Part shown: positions 1 to 11,439 of the stretch, in pieces | Layout: every line of letters begins with the position of its first letter | Position numbering within the stretch: position 1 is the stretch's first letter | NCBI GenBank assembly: GCA_032622095.1 | Contig: CP136063.1 | Coordinates: forward strand, 8,905,814 to 8,969,813 | DNA length: 64,000 nucleotides | Direction: 5' to 3' | DNA from: Siphonodentalium dalli | Taxonomy: Eukaryota > Mollusca > Scaphopoda > Gadilida > Siphonodentaliidae | The notes under the pieces: generated by a model | What the model was told of the DNA's origin: nothing | Databases searched by the model: none | The model's input: the letters and a program-made list of their open reading frames with translations, nothing else | Position numbers and translations under genes: made by a program

Positions 1-375
1 AAACCCATATTCGAACTCGATCTGTATTTTGGGTCGAGAAACTCACATACCAAATTTGGTTCCGATCAGATAAAAAATGTTTGAGTTATGGCAGAATGCG
101 TGAATTCTAAGGTCGAAAAAGGGCCATAACTCTGTCAAAAAAAAGTCGGATCAAACCCATATTCGAACTCGATCTGTATTTTGGGCTGAAAACCCCATAT
201 ACAAAATTTGGTTTTTGATCAGGTAAAAAATGTTTGAGTTATCGCATTACACGTAAAGTGTCTACGGACGGACAGACAGACAGACGGACGGACAGACGGA
301 CGGACGGACGCACGACGAGTGGGGTCAATCCGGACAACGACACTATGTTTTACCATACATGGTATGGGTAAACAT
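1..375 (+). repeat. Tandem-module repeat with 3' hairpin (family C)
   Basis: Two copies of a module beginning 'aaacccatattcgaactcga' occur at about 1 and 154, a period near 153 bp. Each carries the 'gggccataactctgtcaaa' phrase. The modules are followed by an acggacgg-rich stretch (about 263-310) and then by a hairpin at about 343-374, whose arms ATGTTTTACCATAC and GTATGGGTAAACAT are nearly complementary. The left part lies outside the window. The layout of tandem modules, a CGGA-rich spacer and a 3' hairpin is shared with the repeats ending at 3456 and 13774. It is a non-coding element remnant. Confidence 0.6.
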
Positions 376-469
376 AAAAAAACAATTTGAAATTTCATGC
401 CTGTCTCAAAAATACAAAAATATAAAGTAATTAAGACAACACTGGGTGAAGATTATCCAACATTTTGGC

Positions 470-471
<2 letters not shown>

Positions 472-511
<40 letters not shown>

Positions 512-526
512 CTGTGGGGGGGGGGG
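472..526. repeat. Poly-G tract
   Basis: About 40 consecutive G residues (472-511) are followed after 'ctgt' by 11 more. The length in an assembly may be unreliable. The tract could form G-quadruplexes. Confidence 0.9.
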
Positions 527-594
527 TCACTGTGTCAGCTTGTAAATTTCAAACAGATGGGGAAAGTTGAGGTACCAGTTTGAAAGTTCCAACT

Positions 595-645
595 GAGGGG
601 TGTCTCATGTAGAGGGGTGTCTCATGTAGAGGGGTGTCTCATGTA
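595..645. repeat. 17-bp tandem repeat, three copies
   Basis: Three perfect head-to-tail copies of gaggggtgtctcatgta. No coding frame is associated with them. Confidence 0.9.
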
Positions 646-1420
646 GAGGCCTGTGCAATGGAATTTAGTCAATATGGGGGATACCGGTAGGTTGGTCTGA
701 CAGATCAACGTGGGGGGGTGGGGGGAGGTAGGTCTAGTTGGAAAGTTGGAAATTTCAAATTCGACACCCTACCGACAGAGGCCACATTTACACACTAGTA
801 TAGATTCCAGTTTTAACACAATTTCTTTAGTATAGTTTCAATAATATTGAACAAATCAAGAAGATTCAGATTGAATTTCATCACATTTTGTCAACTGGCT
901 CAGAAATAATAAAAACAACTGAACAATATGATGCCTTAAAGCTGCATAGTAACCTGAGTCTGTATACAATGGATATACACTCCAGAGGCATACTGACATG
1001 TGTGACCTGGGATCTGAAATTTACTGGGACTCCACGCTAACCTTTCTACTTTCCCCTATGGGCCATATCAATCAGTATGTTATTAAAACTCAATTTTGTT
1101 TGTTCATTTGTCTGTCCGGCTATTGGCGACAAAGCCGTTTAAACCATTGGAGCTAAACATTTTTTACAAATACATGTAGGTAAATTGATAAAATTTAAAA
1201 TTGTGCCCTGAAATCAGATGATTTAAAGCGGCTCTTGTGGTTGATTTAAGTAATTACAACTAAAATGGTTGGACCCACGGAGCTGAAAACAGTTACACGC
1301 GTTTAAATTCACCAGGAGAATGTTATGTCATAGGTCCCTTTGACCTCATATGATACAAAGGAGGACTACATTATATAAACAAAGATCTATATGATTAATA
1401 ATGAGTGTTTAGTATCAAAT
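646..1420. other. Unannotated intergenic stretch
   Basis: AT-rich sequence with G-rich patches around 700-730. No open frame, TIR pair or recognisable repeat was seen. Confidence 0.5.
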
Positions 1421-1645
1421 TATTAGCTCAACTTTACTTTGTAAAGTTTGAGGTATTGCCATGGCTTTGTCGTCCGTCATCTGTGAGCGTGTGTGCGTGT
1501 TCGTCAACAATACACAGGCTACAGGTCGTACCTTTGGTCGGATCATTATGAAATAAATCATAGCTGTTGACATCGACATTTAGACCGGAATGTTTCTTTT
1601 TGGGTTCATTCGGAAAAAACATAGCCGCCAGCAGCCATAAACACC
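1421..1645 (-). repeat. Family A (Helentron/pearl-like) copy, 3' end, reverse orientation
   Basis: Read on the minus strand this ends in the hairpin AGCTCAAACTTTACAAAGTAA followed by AGTTGAGCTAA, preceded by 'catggcaatacctcaaac' and a CGGACGAC-rich spacer. Inside is the module text 'ggtacgacctgtagcc..aaatttcat..gtcaac..gccgcc'. It is a truncated copy of the family arrayed at 27376-29757. Confidence 0.75.
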
Positions 1646-2495
1646 CCCCCCCCCAATCCAAATTCAGTTGACCGCCATCAATTTTGGATTGGGTGGGTTT
1701 GTGGTGACTCTTTAAGGCGTCTTGGGGGGCAACTTTGAATCAGTCGACCATTATGATTGGTTTGTTTGGGGAAAAAAAATCAGTCTTCGCAGTTCACATT
1801 GACCATTTAAGTCAAATTGCATTCTTTGTGTCACAATAAAGTGAACGATTCTGTTACTACTGTTAACACATAATTATATACAAGAAGGCAGTGTAACTCA
1901 CCGTAATTGATCATAAGTGGTGTAAATTCAACATAATTGATATTTCGTTTTTGCTCACTTGGTTATTTTCACGTATACTTCCCAAATAATAGTCATCGTA
2001 TTTCCCGGACAGAATCGACCATACCACTCGCTAAAAAACATCGTCTGAGACTACGCTCAATTGTAAATATTTATCTCGATTCAGGATGTAAATATCAGCG
2101 ACAAACTAAAACAAATGATTTCGCCATCGAGAATCATTGCATTCAATTAATATAAAATTATGGCTGTTTATATTGTCAATTTGGATTAATATTCGTAAAA
2201 AATAACTACTTTGAACAAGAACATTCTCAATTTCTATTTGATCACCCTACCGGAGTGTTTCACATCACTTTAATAGCACGGAGGAAATATAAATGAATCT
2301 ATTTTAAATCCAACAACGTATTGGGATACAAAACATATCCATGGTTTTATTAAACACGCCTTTGAATTATGAAAGAAGAAAGTAGACAAGAGGTGGCATC
2401 AGAGATGCTGTGTCTCGTTTTCGGTGGCTTACCGGTGGGCTACCGCCAAATCGTGGTGCATCAGAATCGGTAGACTAATTAATAGGTAAAATCAA
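1646..2495. other. Unannotated intergenic stretch
   Basis: It starts with a short C-run (about 1646-1654) and is otherwise AT-rich. A short open frame at 1937-2155 shows no domain, and no splice pair supports it. Confidence 0.5.
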
Positions 2496-2499
2496 AAAA

Positions 2500-3456
2500 T
2501 GACTACTTAAGGGCCATAACTCCATCAAATTTTATCAGGCCAGGCTGGTTTTCGAACTCGTCCGAAATGTCTATTCCAAATTTTAAACAAATCGGAGGAC
2601 GTTTGTTGAAGTTATAGCGCTAATGAGCTAAAAATTCACGAAAAATGACTAATTAAGGGCCATAACTCTATCAAATTTTATTGGGCCAGGCTGGTTTTCA
2701 AACTCGTCCAGGATATTATTGGAAGACACTTATATATATACCAAAGTTTTGTTGAATCGGATGACGTATGTTGAAGTTATCGCGCTAACGAGCTCAAAAT
2801 TCGTACAAATGACTACTTAAGGACCATAACTCTATCAAATTTTATCGGACCGGGCCGGTTTTCTAACTCGTCCGAGGTATTCTTGGGAGACACCTATATA
2901 TCAAAATTTCAATCAAATAGGATGATGTTTGTTAAATTATCGCGCTAACGAGCTGAAAATTTGCAAAAAAAATGACTAATTAAGGGCCATAACTCTATCA
3001 AATTTTATCGGACCTGGCCGGTTTTCGAACTCGACCGAGATATTCTTGGGAGACACCTATATACCAAATTTCAATCAAATCGGATAACGTTTGTTGAAGT
3101 TATCACGCTAACGAGCTGAAAAATCGTGAAAAATGACTAATTAAGGGCCATAACTCTATAAATTTTTATCGGGACCAGGCCGGTTTTCGAACTCGTCCGA
3201 GATATTCTTGGGAGACACCTATATCCCAAATTTCAATCGAATCAGATAACGTTTGTTGAAGTTGTCCGCGCTATCGAGCCTAAAATCAGTGAAAAATGGC
3301 AAAGGGCCATAACTCTGTAATAAATGTGCGGACGAACCCGATTTTTTAATCCGTCAATAAACGGTTGAGTTATAAGCAAAACACGCAGCCCGGTCCGCCG
3401 CCCGTCCATGGGCGCCAATCAAACTAAGTCGAGTTTTGGAAAAAAACTCGACTAAT
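2500..3456 (+). repeat. Tandem-module repeat with terminal hairpin (family B), six units
   Basis: The phrase 'g(g/a)ccataactctatcaaat' starts units near 2511, 2657, 2821, 2984, 3145 and 3304, giving spacings of about 146-164 bp. Each unit contains 'tttcgaactcgtccgagatattc', 'gggagacacctatatacca' and 'cgctaacgagctgaaaat'. The last unit is followed by a CGGTCCGCCGCCCGTCC spacer and a hairpin at 3427-3453 (arms AGTCGAGTTTT and AAAACTCGACT), then CTAA. It has no coding capacity. The terminal structure resembles the 3' end of Helitron-like non-autonomous elements; that class assignment is inference. Confidence 0.75.
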
Positions 3457-4534
3457 AAGGACACTATAAACTAATATGAGCTCATTCTTGTCGGATAGTA
3501 ATTATGTATGTTGGACATACAACTACATACCATGTATATTATATTTGTTATGCTCCACATATATGTTCAAAATTTATTTATTTGTCTATATTTTAATAAA
3601 GCAAACATGATTTAACATGGGCTTTTTCCAATAAAGATTGATTAATTGATATATATTTCTATTAGATACTGCATGAAACAAGTATATTTTCCATCAGTTG
3701 GTATTTTGTGCTGGATGAAAAAATTGTGTAACTTAGTCTGGCTTAGACAGATAGTATCCAAATTTTCCCAGTCACTGAAAATAGGACTGGGGCTGAAATT
3801 CCGACCCCTTCAAGTTGACCCCTCCTCCAACCCTCCCTGAATGTTTCCACAGGTTTTGTGATGATTTTGCTGAATTATTTCAGTGGATTTGTGGAGAAAC
3901 TAACCTGTGTTAACTTCTCTGTTACTTCCATCTCCCTGATATATTTCTCTTGTGATATCTCTGGCATTAATATCTGTGATATTGTATAGTGATTCTGTGG
4001 AGAGAAGAACATAATTATATTGACATCATTGCCGAAATGAAACCCCTCGTTCACAAGCGATAAGCATATATGTGTACACTAGATTTGTTATGTTCTCGGT
4101 TTTCTGAATATGTATGTCGTTGAACAATCAAAATTAACGTTACTTATCAATTACCAATGAAAATTAACGTTACTATAGCATAATTGATTAAAGTGGCCAG
4201 AAACAAATATAAGTGTCTTTTTCAGCAAAGGTGAGTTAGGGCGAACTTTTTAATTTTTCTGCTTTACAGATTTTTTAAACCTTGTTTTGGTTGGGTCAAT
4301 TGGAAATAAAAAAATTAAAATAAACATGCTTAAATGAATTTTTTTTTTGGACAAGGTGGTAATTGTGTCTTCATAATTCTCTGTCAGTTACAACACTTAC
4401 AGAGAACAGTTTTTTCGGATGTATATTACAAAATTCAAATCCAGTACTGTTATTTGAAACAAGCTCAGATCATGAAATAACATTGAACAAATCTAGAAAC
4501 AAAGAGTTTAACATTTTATTTTCTAAATAAATGG
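3457..4534. other. Unannotated intergenic stretch
   Basis: AT-rich. The open frame at 3646-3840 has no recognisable domain. A 22-bp phrase with 'aaaattaacgttact' is repeated near 4128 and 4157. Confidence 0.5.
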
Positions 4535-4740
4535 ACTCCCCCATTCAGTTATAATGTATACGTTGAAAAAGTCCATTATTCATTGAGGGATGTCATGGAA
4601 AAATAAGTAGCCTCCAGATAATACATGTGAAGTAGGATTCCTATTAATTGGTGGGAAATGTTCAGATAATAAATTTAAAACACGTTTGTTGAACTTATTA
4701 TCTGAACATTTCCTAAGGGATCTACTTGTCAGGTCAATGA
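4535..4740. mobile_element. Palindromic MITE, uninterrupted copy
   Basis: It contains a long stem-loop: GAAATGTTCAGATAATAAA (about 4656-4674) pairs with TTATTATCTGAACATTTC (about 4696-4714). The same palindrome recurs at about 51260-51310. The flanking text 'ccattcagt..attgaaaa..g(t)c(c/t)attattcat' is also shared with 50750-50812, so these are two copies of one element. This copy retains a single 'ttattcat' at about 4577, where the other copy is interrupted by a hAT insertion. Confidence 0.7.
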
Positions 4741-4754
4741 GTACAGGGACCAGC

Positions 4755-4850
4755 CGAGGAGGGCGACGTGGGCGACTTCTTCGCCCTAGCGCCGTCCGCT
4801 TCGCCTTATTTTTGCAGTCGGGCGAAGTTCAAGTCGCCCTGAAAATTCCA
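4755..4850. repeat. TTCGCCCT/AGGGCGAA inverted-repeat motif, copy 1
   Basis: It contains 'cttcgccttattttt..agtcgggcgaa' and 'tcgccctgaaaat'. A second copy lies at about 5545-5605 ('cttcgccttattttgatagt' then 'agggcgaattcatttcgccc'). The GGGCGAA/TTCGCCC elements can fold into a small hairpin. This is a dispersed repeat fragment of unknown class. Confidence 0.55.
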
Positions 4851-5527
4851 AAGTTGACTGACGAAAATCGGCAAAATTCCCCAAATAATTTATGATAATT
4901 TACAACTGTCAACAGTGATTGCACACAATACTCCACTATCAGGGTGTTGTAAAACAATTAACACCTGTATTGCTCCAATCTGGAAGCATGTTGACAACGG
5001 AGTCTGATTACTGGCAGCTGTGTGAAAACATCGTCGGGCCCTCAAGTGTTAATCTGGTTGTTGTGATTTTTAGATTACCGTGATTACCACACCTTACAAT
5101 GAAGATTACAACTCACAGCTCTCACAAGTGTCAGTTCATCACTCCCTCTATGGAGTTTGGTTAAAGAAATTTTAAAACAAATTCATTTGTGAAGCATATT
5201 AAATTTTCAAACGGGATTACTAATAGAGCGCAGTGAAAGTGTTCATAATTTCGTTTCGTTTCGGTTTGATAAATATTGTTGGCATTTTTAAAAACCCGAA
5301 AAATATGAAATAAAATCTTGTCATTCTCCCACAATTACGATATAAAATGCTGCTATCCTCTCACAATTATGTTTGGGTATTATTAATAGTTATTAGGGTC
5401 ATGAAGTGAACATAAAGACTCCATATTTCAACCATTGTTTCATAAGTTTAATTGACATATTACATCTCTCCTATTTTCGTTCTATAGCGACTCCTGTCGT
5501 ATACGTACTGCAGTTCAATTTAAGTTT

Positions 5528-5605
5528 TGTAGACTCACTTCGTCCTATAGAACGGCCACTTCGCCTTATTTTGATAGTAGGGCGAATTCATTTCGCCCTG
5601 AAAAT
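5528..5605. repeat. TTCGCCCT/AGGGCGAA inverted-repeat motif, copy 2
   Basis: Direct homologue of 4755-4850 ending in the same 'tcgccctgaaaat' phrase. The two sit about 750 bp apart in the same orientation. Confidence 0.55.
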
Positions 5606-5639
5606 ATGGTCTAGGGAGGTCCCTGAATGAGTATTTAGT

Positions 5640-6820
5640 ATGTTTTTTTTTAACTCCCGAAGCCATATAAATAGTGGAAGCGTTAATTCGGACTATGCGT
5701 CTTTAAAATGTAGCATGTCACGTTATAACACATGGGAATGGTGAGATTAGTGGGTAGTGATAAATGGTGAATTTGTAACTTGAGCAAACCCACACTGAGA
5801 ATACTCATTAGCTTGTCATTCCTATCTATGAAACCTTGTGGACTGTTATTGGACTTCAGGTCATAAAGATCACCATAAATTCACAGGAATACAAAATATA
5901 TTCTAATGACCATTTCAAATTGTAAAGAGATGTCAAGATTTATAGAAAGCATACAGGTATCTCAAGACAGTAATTAAAGCCAGAGAAATCTATAGTAAGT
6001 GGATCCTATGCATCTTTAATTATCAGTGAAATGTGGTTGGATAATTTGTTACTGATGAGCAGAAACAGCTAAGGTCAGCAGTGTAAATAATAAAAAAAAT
6101 TATAATTGATTTTTATTTCCTTGTCCAGCCACAGAGAACTGGGCCAGCGGATCCTTAAAGCAGTAACATAAAAAAGTTTGGCCTTATACTCCATTATAAA
6201 TAGTAATACCAATTTACCATGAACCATTAGTGTGCAACTGCTTAATACTGCACGCCACGCCACTGATTATAGAAGAAAGTCAGGGTGTCAACCTCACAAA
6301 ATTATTTAAGACAATAGAGCTAGCAAATGACTCGTATATCATGTTTTAACAAGACTAATGTAGAAGTATACATTTGTAAGACATGGGACAGTAGTGGTTT
6401 GATGTTCTAAATTGAATTTATTTATTTTTAAAATCAACTAAAATTTATAACTGCCATGCACATTGAGATATGCATTAGCTTTAGAAAGGTTAAGGTGATC
6501 GCGGTGTAACGTGAAAATCTATGATAATATTATTCTAGTATTAATGTCTGGTGTATCGGAACTGCATGCAGTCTTGATTGAGATTGCATGGTATATCGAT
6601 GTTTCTTTATGTGAAACAAAGACTTTAATTTTGCTTATTCTAATGTCGTCAGTATACGTATATAAACGTTGTGGGTGGAAACTTTGGACACTTGGACAAT
6701 TCATCTAATAATGTCTACAGCCTGTGTTAATTCTCTTATAGTGCAAAAGTGTTCCCCACAATGTTATTCAATATATGACTTTCCATTTCAGTGAGGTCAG
6801 GTAATTTAACGACATTATTT
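5640..6820. other. Unannotated intergenic stretch
   Basis: AT-rich. Short overlapping open frames on both strands at about 6511-6708 mirror each other and show no domain. No repeat or TIR was recognised. Confidence 0.5.
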
Positions 6821-6824
6821 TCCT

Positions 6825-7035
6825 TTTTTTTGCTACAACGAGAGGCCAATCATGACGATCGGCAGATGTTTAAACCCATCCCTTGGCAATAGTTAATGGC
6901 TATGATCGAAATAATAATTTAGAGTTTTGATGGTGAATTATAGAGTATGCTGCACTAAAGTAGTACATGTATAGACAAATGTACATAAGAACACAAATCA
7001 TTTGAATTTAGGGTTAATATAACATCAAAACTATC
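6825..7035 (+). repeat. Dispersed repeat shared with an intron of the Tnp2-like gene
   Basis: The order 'catgacgatcggcagatgtt', 'ataatttagagttttgatg', 'tagacaaatg', 'aacacaaat' and 'ttgaattta' is repeated in the same order and strand at about 61630-61850. Both segments are non-coding, so this is a repeat family of unknown class. Confidence 0.6.
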
Positions 7036-7039
7036 GAGT

Positions 7040-7990
7040 CTGTCACCACTTCCATAGTGTAAGCAGTTCTATGTTTTTGTTGCAATGCCATGTCAGATAT
7101 CAAAATAATATAGTTACATAATAATGGAAAATGTTAAAAGACTTGGAATGGCTAAAAGAGATTAATATTTTACAAAATGATCAACTGATCAGTACCAAAA
7201 AACGATAGGGGGTGAGAGGTGCTTTATCAAAAACCTGAAAATGAAAAATTAGAATGATTTATAAACAGGGAGTTCAATCTAGAAAATATGTTTTTTTAAT
7301 TTTTTCAAAAATAGGCTTAATTATGTAACATTTATCATTTTGTAATACCATTAATTGTATACATATTTTGGCCAGTCAAGTAAAGGCAATTTGCTTATGA
7401 GTGCACACCATAATTGGCATCTGAACTGTTGGAAGTGGGCAACCATGCAGAGGGACAGCTTTTAATAAAGAAATATATTACATGCGTTGATTTTTTTTTT
7501 CAATGTCATAAATTTCCCGTCATGCAGAAAATCAAAAAGGTTCCCAGGTTTTGAACTGGTAGAATATTATGGGAATTTATGGGTGTAGCCACAGTAGAGC
7601 TTTGTGGCATGATCTACATCAAAATAAGTTATCAAATTTGACTCATATAGCAATATAAGTTTAGGATTGCAAACTATGTGTATAGCTTATCTGGTCATGC
7701 AGTAGCATCGTTTTGGTGTCAAAATTAAAACGTTGAACCCTCCAATATAATTCGTAGAAAACACCAGTATTTGTGATTGCCACAAGCCAAACAAAAAAAC
7801 CACAAGATAGTTGTAAAAATCAATATACTTAGGAAATTGTCCATATCTGAGCAAAGCTCGTGTGCGAATGAATCATCTGTGACATGATCACACCAGTCGG
7901 CAGTCGCCACTTAGACACGCCCTCACTCGAGATTATTTACAGCTCCACCCTTTGACTGATTGTTTGACAATTCTAAACCGCGAGGAAGAA
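7040..7990. other. Unannotated intergenic stretch
   Basis: AT-rich without a convincing frame. The small minus-strand frame at 7725-7910 has no recognised domain. Confidence 0.5.
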
Positions 7991-7992
7991 AA

Positions 7993-8323
7993 GACGGATT
8001 CGTCATCTCAAGTTTAGCCTCAATAAAGCTGGTTTAGCTGGACCGCCGAATTAGATGGTTTAGTTGCCGGTTCAAGCTTATAAAATGCAAAAACAATGAA
8101 ATTGACAAAAACTTATCCCCATATGCTTTATATGTGTGACAGCTTCTCGCTTATAAATTTCCAATCAAAATATGACCGCTGTCGTAATTATTGATTTTCG
8201 CAATCAATACGAGGCGGTCCGCATTAGGAAAGTACGTTTATTTATCTCGACGATACAGAGACACTACTGCTAAACCACTGGTCTGGCTGAACCAGGTTTT
8301 AAACCAGAGATGACGAATGCGTC
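7993..8323. mobile_element. Putative MITE with ~17-bp TIR
   Basis: The left end GACGGATTCGTCATCTC is the inverted complement, with one mismatch, of the right end at about 8307-8323 (GAGATGACGAATGCGTC). The subterminal regions are also loosely inverted (gtttagcc.. / ..ggttttaaacc). There is no ORF. No clean target-site duplication was found, so the exact ends are uncertain. Confidence 0.5.
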
Positions 8324-8461
8324 ACTTAGACCTGCGGTCTCGGGTTTAAACCACGGATTTTGCTGACTCACGGATGTTATTAGCATGCAATAGTCGTAAG
8401 AATTCACTGAAACCTTGCTAAAACTTTAGTTAATATCTAGTCTAGCTAGAACTTAGCTAAT

Positions 8462-8902
8462 GAAAGTGTCAATGGCACTGTAGCTCAATAAGTAAGACAA
8501 GATGTAAATGTGAAGAGGGACCAAACAATAATTATTGGTGGAAGTAGAAATGGAATGACAATGTATATGAATGAACAATGTTAATTCTAAATTGGCACCG
8601 GTGGCCATGTTTTTTGCCGAATGACCCCAAAAAAAGACTCGTTCCCATCTTCATGTCAATGTCAACATCTATGACAAATTTCATGACGATCAAACAAACA
8701 GCGGCGATGTTTTTTGGCCGAATAACCCCAAAATGACTCCTTCCCATCTACATATCAATGTCAACATTCGTGACAAATTTCATAAAGATCAGACCACAGA
8801 TACGACCTGTAGCCCGCGCCCAAAGTAAAATGTTGACAGACACACGGACGACGGACGCCAACCCATGGCAATAGCTCAAACTACAAAGTAAGTTGAGGCT
8901 AA
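8462..8902 (+). mobile_element. Family A element, short apparently complete copy
   Basis: The 5' end GAAAGTGTCAATGGCACTGT is followed by AGCTCAA, and two internal modules of the 'gtggccatgttttttgccgaatgacccc' type follow. The 3' end is an 'acacggacgacggacg' spacer, 'catggcaatagctcaaac', and a hairpin finishing GTTGAGGCTAA. The 5' TGTAGCTCAA and 3' TTGAGGCTA are inverted copies of each other. This is the clearest small copy with both ends. By architecture it resembles bivalve pearl/Helentron-associated elements (inference). Confidence 0.65.
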
Positions 8903-9299
8903 TAATATATGCTAGAACTTAGCTAACATATTAGTTAGTTTTTAGCTTGATAGAAGGTTTGGCCCAAGGATGTTCCAATATGCTAGAAGTTAGCTAATTC
9001 AACATAGAAAATATCATTTTGGGCTAGAATTTGGCTAATTTAATTTGACACAGACAAAGTTCATGAAAACTGCACCCAGCTGAAAAGTAGGTAATCCAAC
9101 TTAGAATGTGAACTTAACTAGAATCTAGCTTTTTAACACAAACAAATTACAATAAATTTCACCAAGCTAAAATTTAGCTAATCTAACTTATTCCCCAATA
9201 GCCAAGTCTGCATCTGCAAATACGGCAATAAAACCGACACTCTGCTGACAGTGAAGTGAGAATTCAGTTTTGTTCAGTTAAATTACATCATTGTGTGGA
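8903..9299. repeat. Diffuse 'gctagaa(c/t)ttagcta' repeats
   Basis: Phrases such as 'gctagaacttagctaa', 'gctagaagttagctaat', 'ggctagaatttggctaattt' and 'aagctaaaatttagctaat' recur between about 8440 and 9190. They look like a diverged short tandem repeat that family A inserted into. No coding potential. Confidence 0.45.
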
Positions 9300-9315
9300 T
9301 GGTGGGGTGATGGGT

Positions 9316-9640
9316 GGGGGGGGGGGGGGGGGGGGATGGTCGAGGTGTTTGGGGTGAGCCACCCAGCCATGCCATCAAATCGCCGAAATCCTTACCGTTC
9401 TCGAAAATGGTCCATACCCCCATTTTCACCCCCTTGGGGTGGTACCCCCCGGGGGTGATGCGTGGGAGAGATCATGGGTGTTTCTAGGGGGGTATTTGGG
9501 GCGGGCCACCCACCCATGCCATCAAATCAGCTGAAATCATTACAGTTCTCGAAAATGGTCCATACCCAATTTTCACCCCTGGTACTCCCTGGGGTGTGAT
9601 GGTGGGGTGGGGGGAATTTCGGCACGTATGCCGGAGTGGG
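9316..9640. repeat. Poly-G tract and ~147-bp tandem duplication
   Basis: A 20-G run (9316-9335) precedes two units sharing 'ccatgccatcaaatc', 'ttctcgaaaatggtccatac' and 'ccccttggggtggtac'-like text. The units start near 9367 and 9514, a period of about 147 bp. Confidence 0.65.
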
Positions 9641-9734
9641 TGGGTGGTTGATGGGACCAATTTTTAGTTTTTTTTCGCAACTCAAAATTGTTTTTTCCTG
9701 CAAGTCTTTTTGACTGTTTTTGAGTTAGGCTTAA

Positions 9735-9960
9735 AACACCTTAGAATGTCAATATTAACATAAATGAAAAATTTCATGATGATCAGACAAACAGTATAGC
9801 CTGTGTAACCGATGGCAATGGATTGAATTTTGAAATACAAGTTGGTCGATGGCAGCCATGTTTTTTTTTACCAAATGACCCGAAAATGACTCCTTCCTAT
9901 TTATATGTCAATGTTAACATCCATGACAAATAGTATGCACAGAAATTCATATACAGCTCT
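9735..9960 (+). repeat. Family A internal fragment
   Basis: It carries 'atttcatgatgatcagacaa', 'ggattgaattttgaaatac', 'ggcagccatgtttttt' and 'ccaaatgacccgaaaatgac', matching the 27376-29757 module (the 'B-type' unit). Neither end is present. Confidence 0.65.
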
Positions 9961-10289
9961 TTACAGTGAACCCCCTCCCCGCAAATCAGTTTTAGTGTTA
10001 AAATGGGGGTGGGTGTACTGCCGAAAATTGAACGCGGGGGTGGGTGGGTTCCAACATGGGTCGAAAGGAAAAAATCAGCATACGTGCCTGAAATTTGTTT
10101 CCGACCCCCCCCCACCCGCTGCCGTTATCGAGTATTTTGAAATCTGCATATCAAGCGTCAATGATTGTGTTCCAACCAGACCTGCAGTCAAAACAAAAAC
10201 CCAAAAAATGGCCATTTCGAATATAGAGATTAGTATAGTAGTTTATGACAGAGCAGATCATGCAGAAAGTAATAAAGATCGTTTCTAAA

Positions 10290-11116
10290 TTTTGACGTGC
10301 AATACTCTAATATAAAATAATACAGCTCCAAATGGTAAGCTATAATCCGATTTTAGATCATCTCATGAATCTCTACTCTTACGAGCGCCCACAGAGATCA
10401 TATTCCACCAGTACAAAATATTGGAAATTTTTAAAGTTTTGACAGGGAACCTTATAAAGTCGAAAAAATAACGCAGGGAATATAGGTCTCAGTTCCTTAA
10501 TAATGTAGCCTACTTCATGAATTGTAGGTGAAGGTCCCAACTCAAACTTTCACGATTCAAGTGACTTTGTGAGCGATTTGCTTTGCGTCGCTTATAATTA
10601 TGGGATTTCCCCTGGGTGATTAATTCAATGTTTATATATTGCGATATCGACTCACAAAAGTCACAGAAAACCATGCAATTTCGAGTGGGACCTTCAGCTA
10701 TAGTGAAGGGTAAATAGAGAAGTCGTCCTGTGCGAAGACGGCCCCTTACGAAGACGGCCCTGGTGCGAAGACGGCCCCGTTAATTAGATGGGAGTTGAAT
10801 GAAGCCTTAAATCGGCTTAGTTTGATTGGGATAGTTGTGAAGTCCGCAAGTTAATTTGAGAATGTTTATGTAGGCTAATTGTGACGTTCGCAATGATATC
10901 TTAGTTATCAACACAATGAACTTCACTTATTGGCGGTCACTGACTCTGAAATTGTCACTGAACATCACCCCCTTTCGTTCCATGCAGGGTATCCAGCTTT
11001 TTTTAATTTTCAGTTGGGTACCCTGATTTTAGAAATATACATTTTCATTTTATGAAAGCTGTGTACCCAAATGTAATTTTTTTTATAAAACTACCGCACT
11101 CAACTTAAATTAGAAT
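10290..11116. other. Intergenic stretch with a small GCGAAGACGGCCC repeat
   Basis: At about 10731-10777 three diverged copies of (t)gcgaagacggcccc lie in tandem, probably a mobile-element terminus. The rest is AT-rich and unremarkable. Confidence 0.45.
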
Positions 11117-11435
11117 GAAAGTGTAAATGACACTGTAGCTCAACATGGACAGGGAATAATTTTATTTATTACAGTCAATGGAGCGATTAGGAATGTGGAA
11201 AGTTTAAATGTCTAAGTAATACTAGATTATCAACATGAAGAGATATATACATATAATACATGCATGTACATGTATATAAAAGTAAAATCCAAGATGGTTG
11301 CTGGCGGCTATGTTTCCAATGAATTTGATAGCTTCCATCTAGTAAGATCAATATCAAGATGTGGAGATGATCGGATGGGGGAAGTGGACTGTGTAGGGTG
11401 TGTCAAAGGATTTAGTAATTTAACCCTTTGAACCC
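11117..11435 (+). repeat. Family A 5'-end copy
   Basis: It begins GAAAGTGTAAATGACACTGT then AGCTCAACATGGACAGGGAA, the same 5' terminus as at 50313 and (inverted) at 62816. One degraded module follows ('aatccaagatggttgctgg', 'gtgtcaaaggatttagtaat'). The 3' hairpin is missing. Confidence 0.65.
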
Positions 11436-11439
11436 TGAC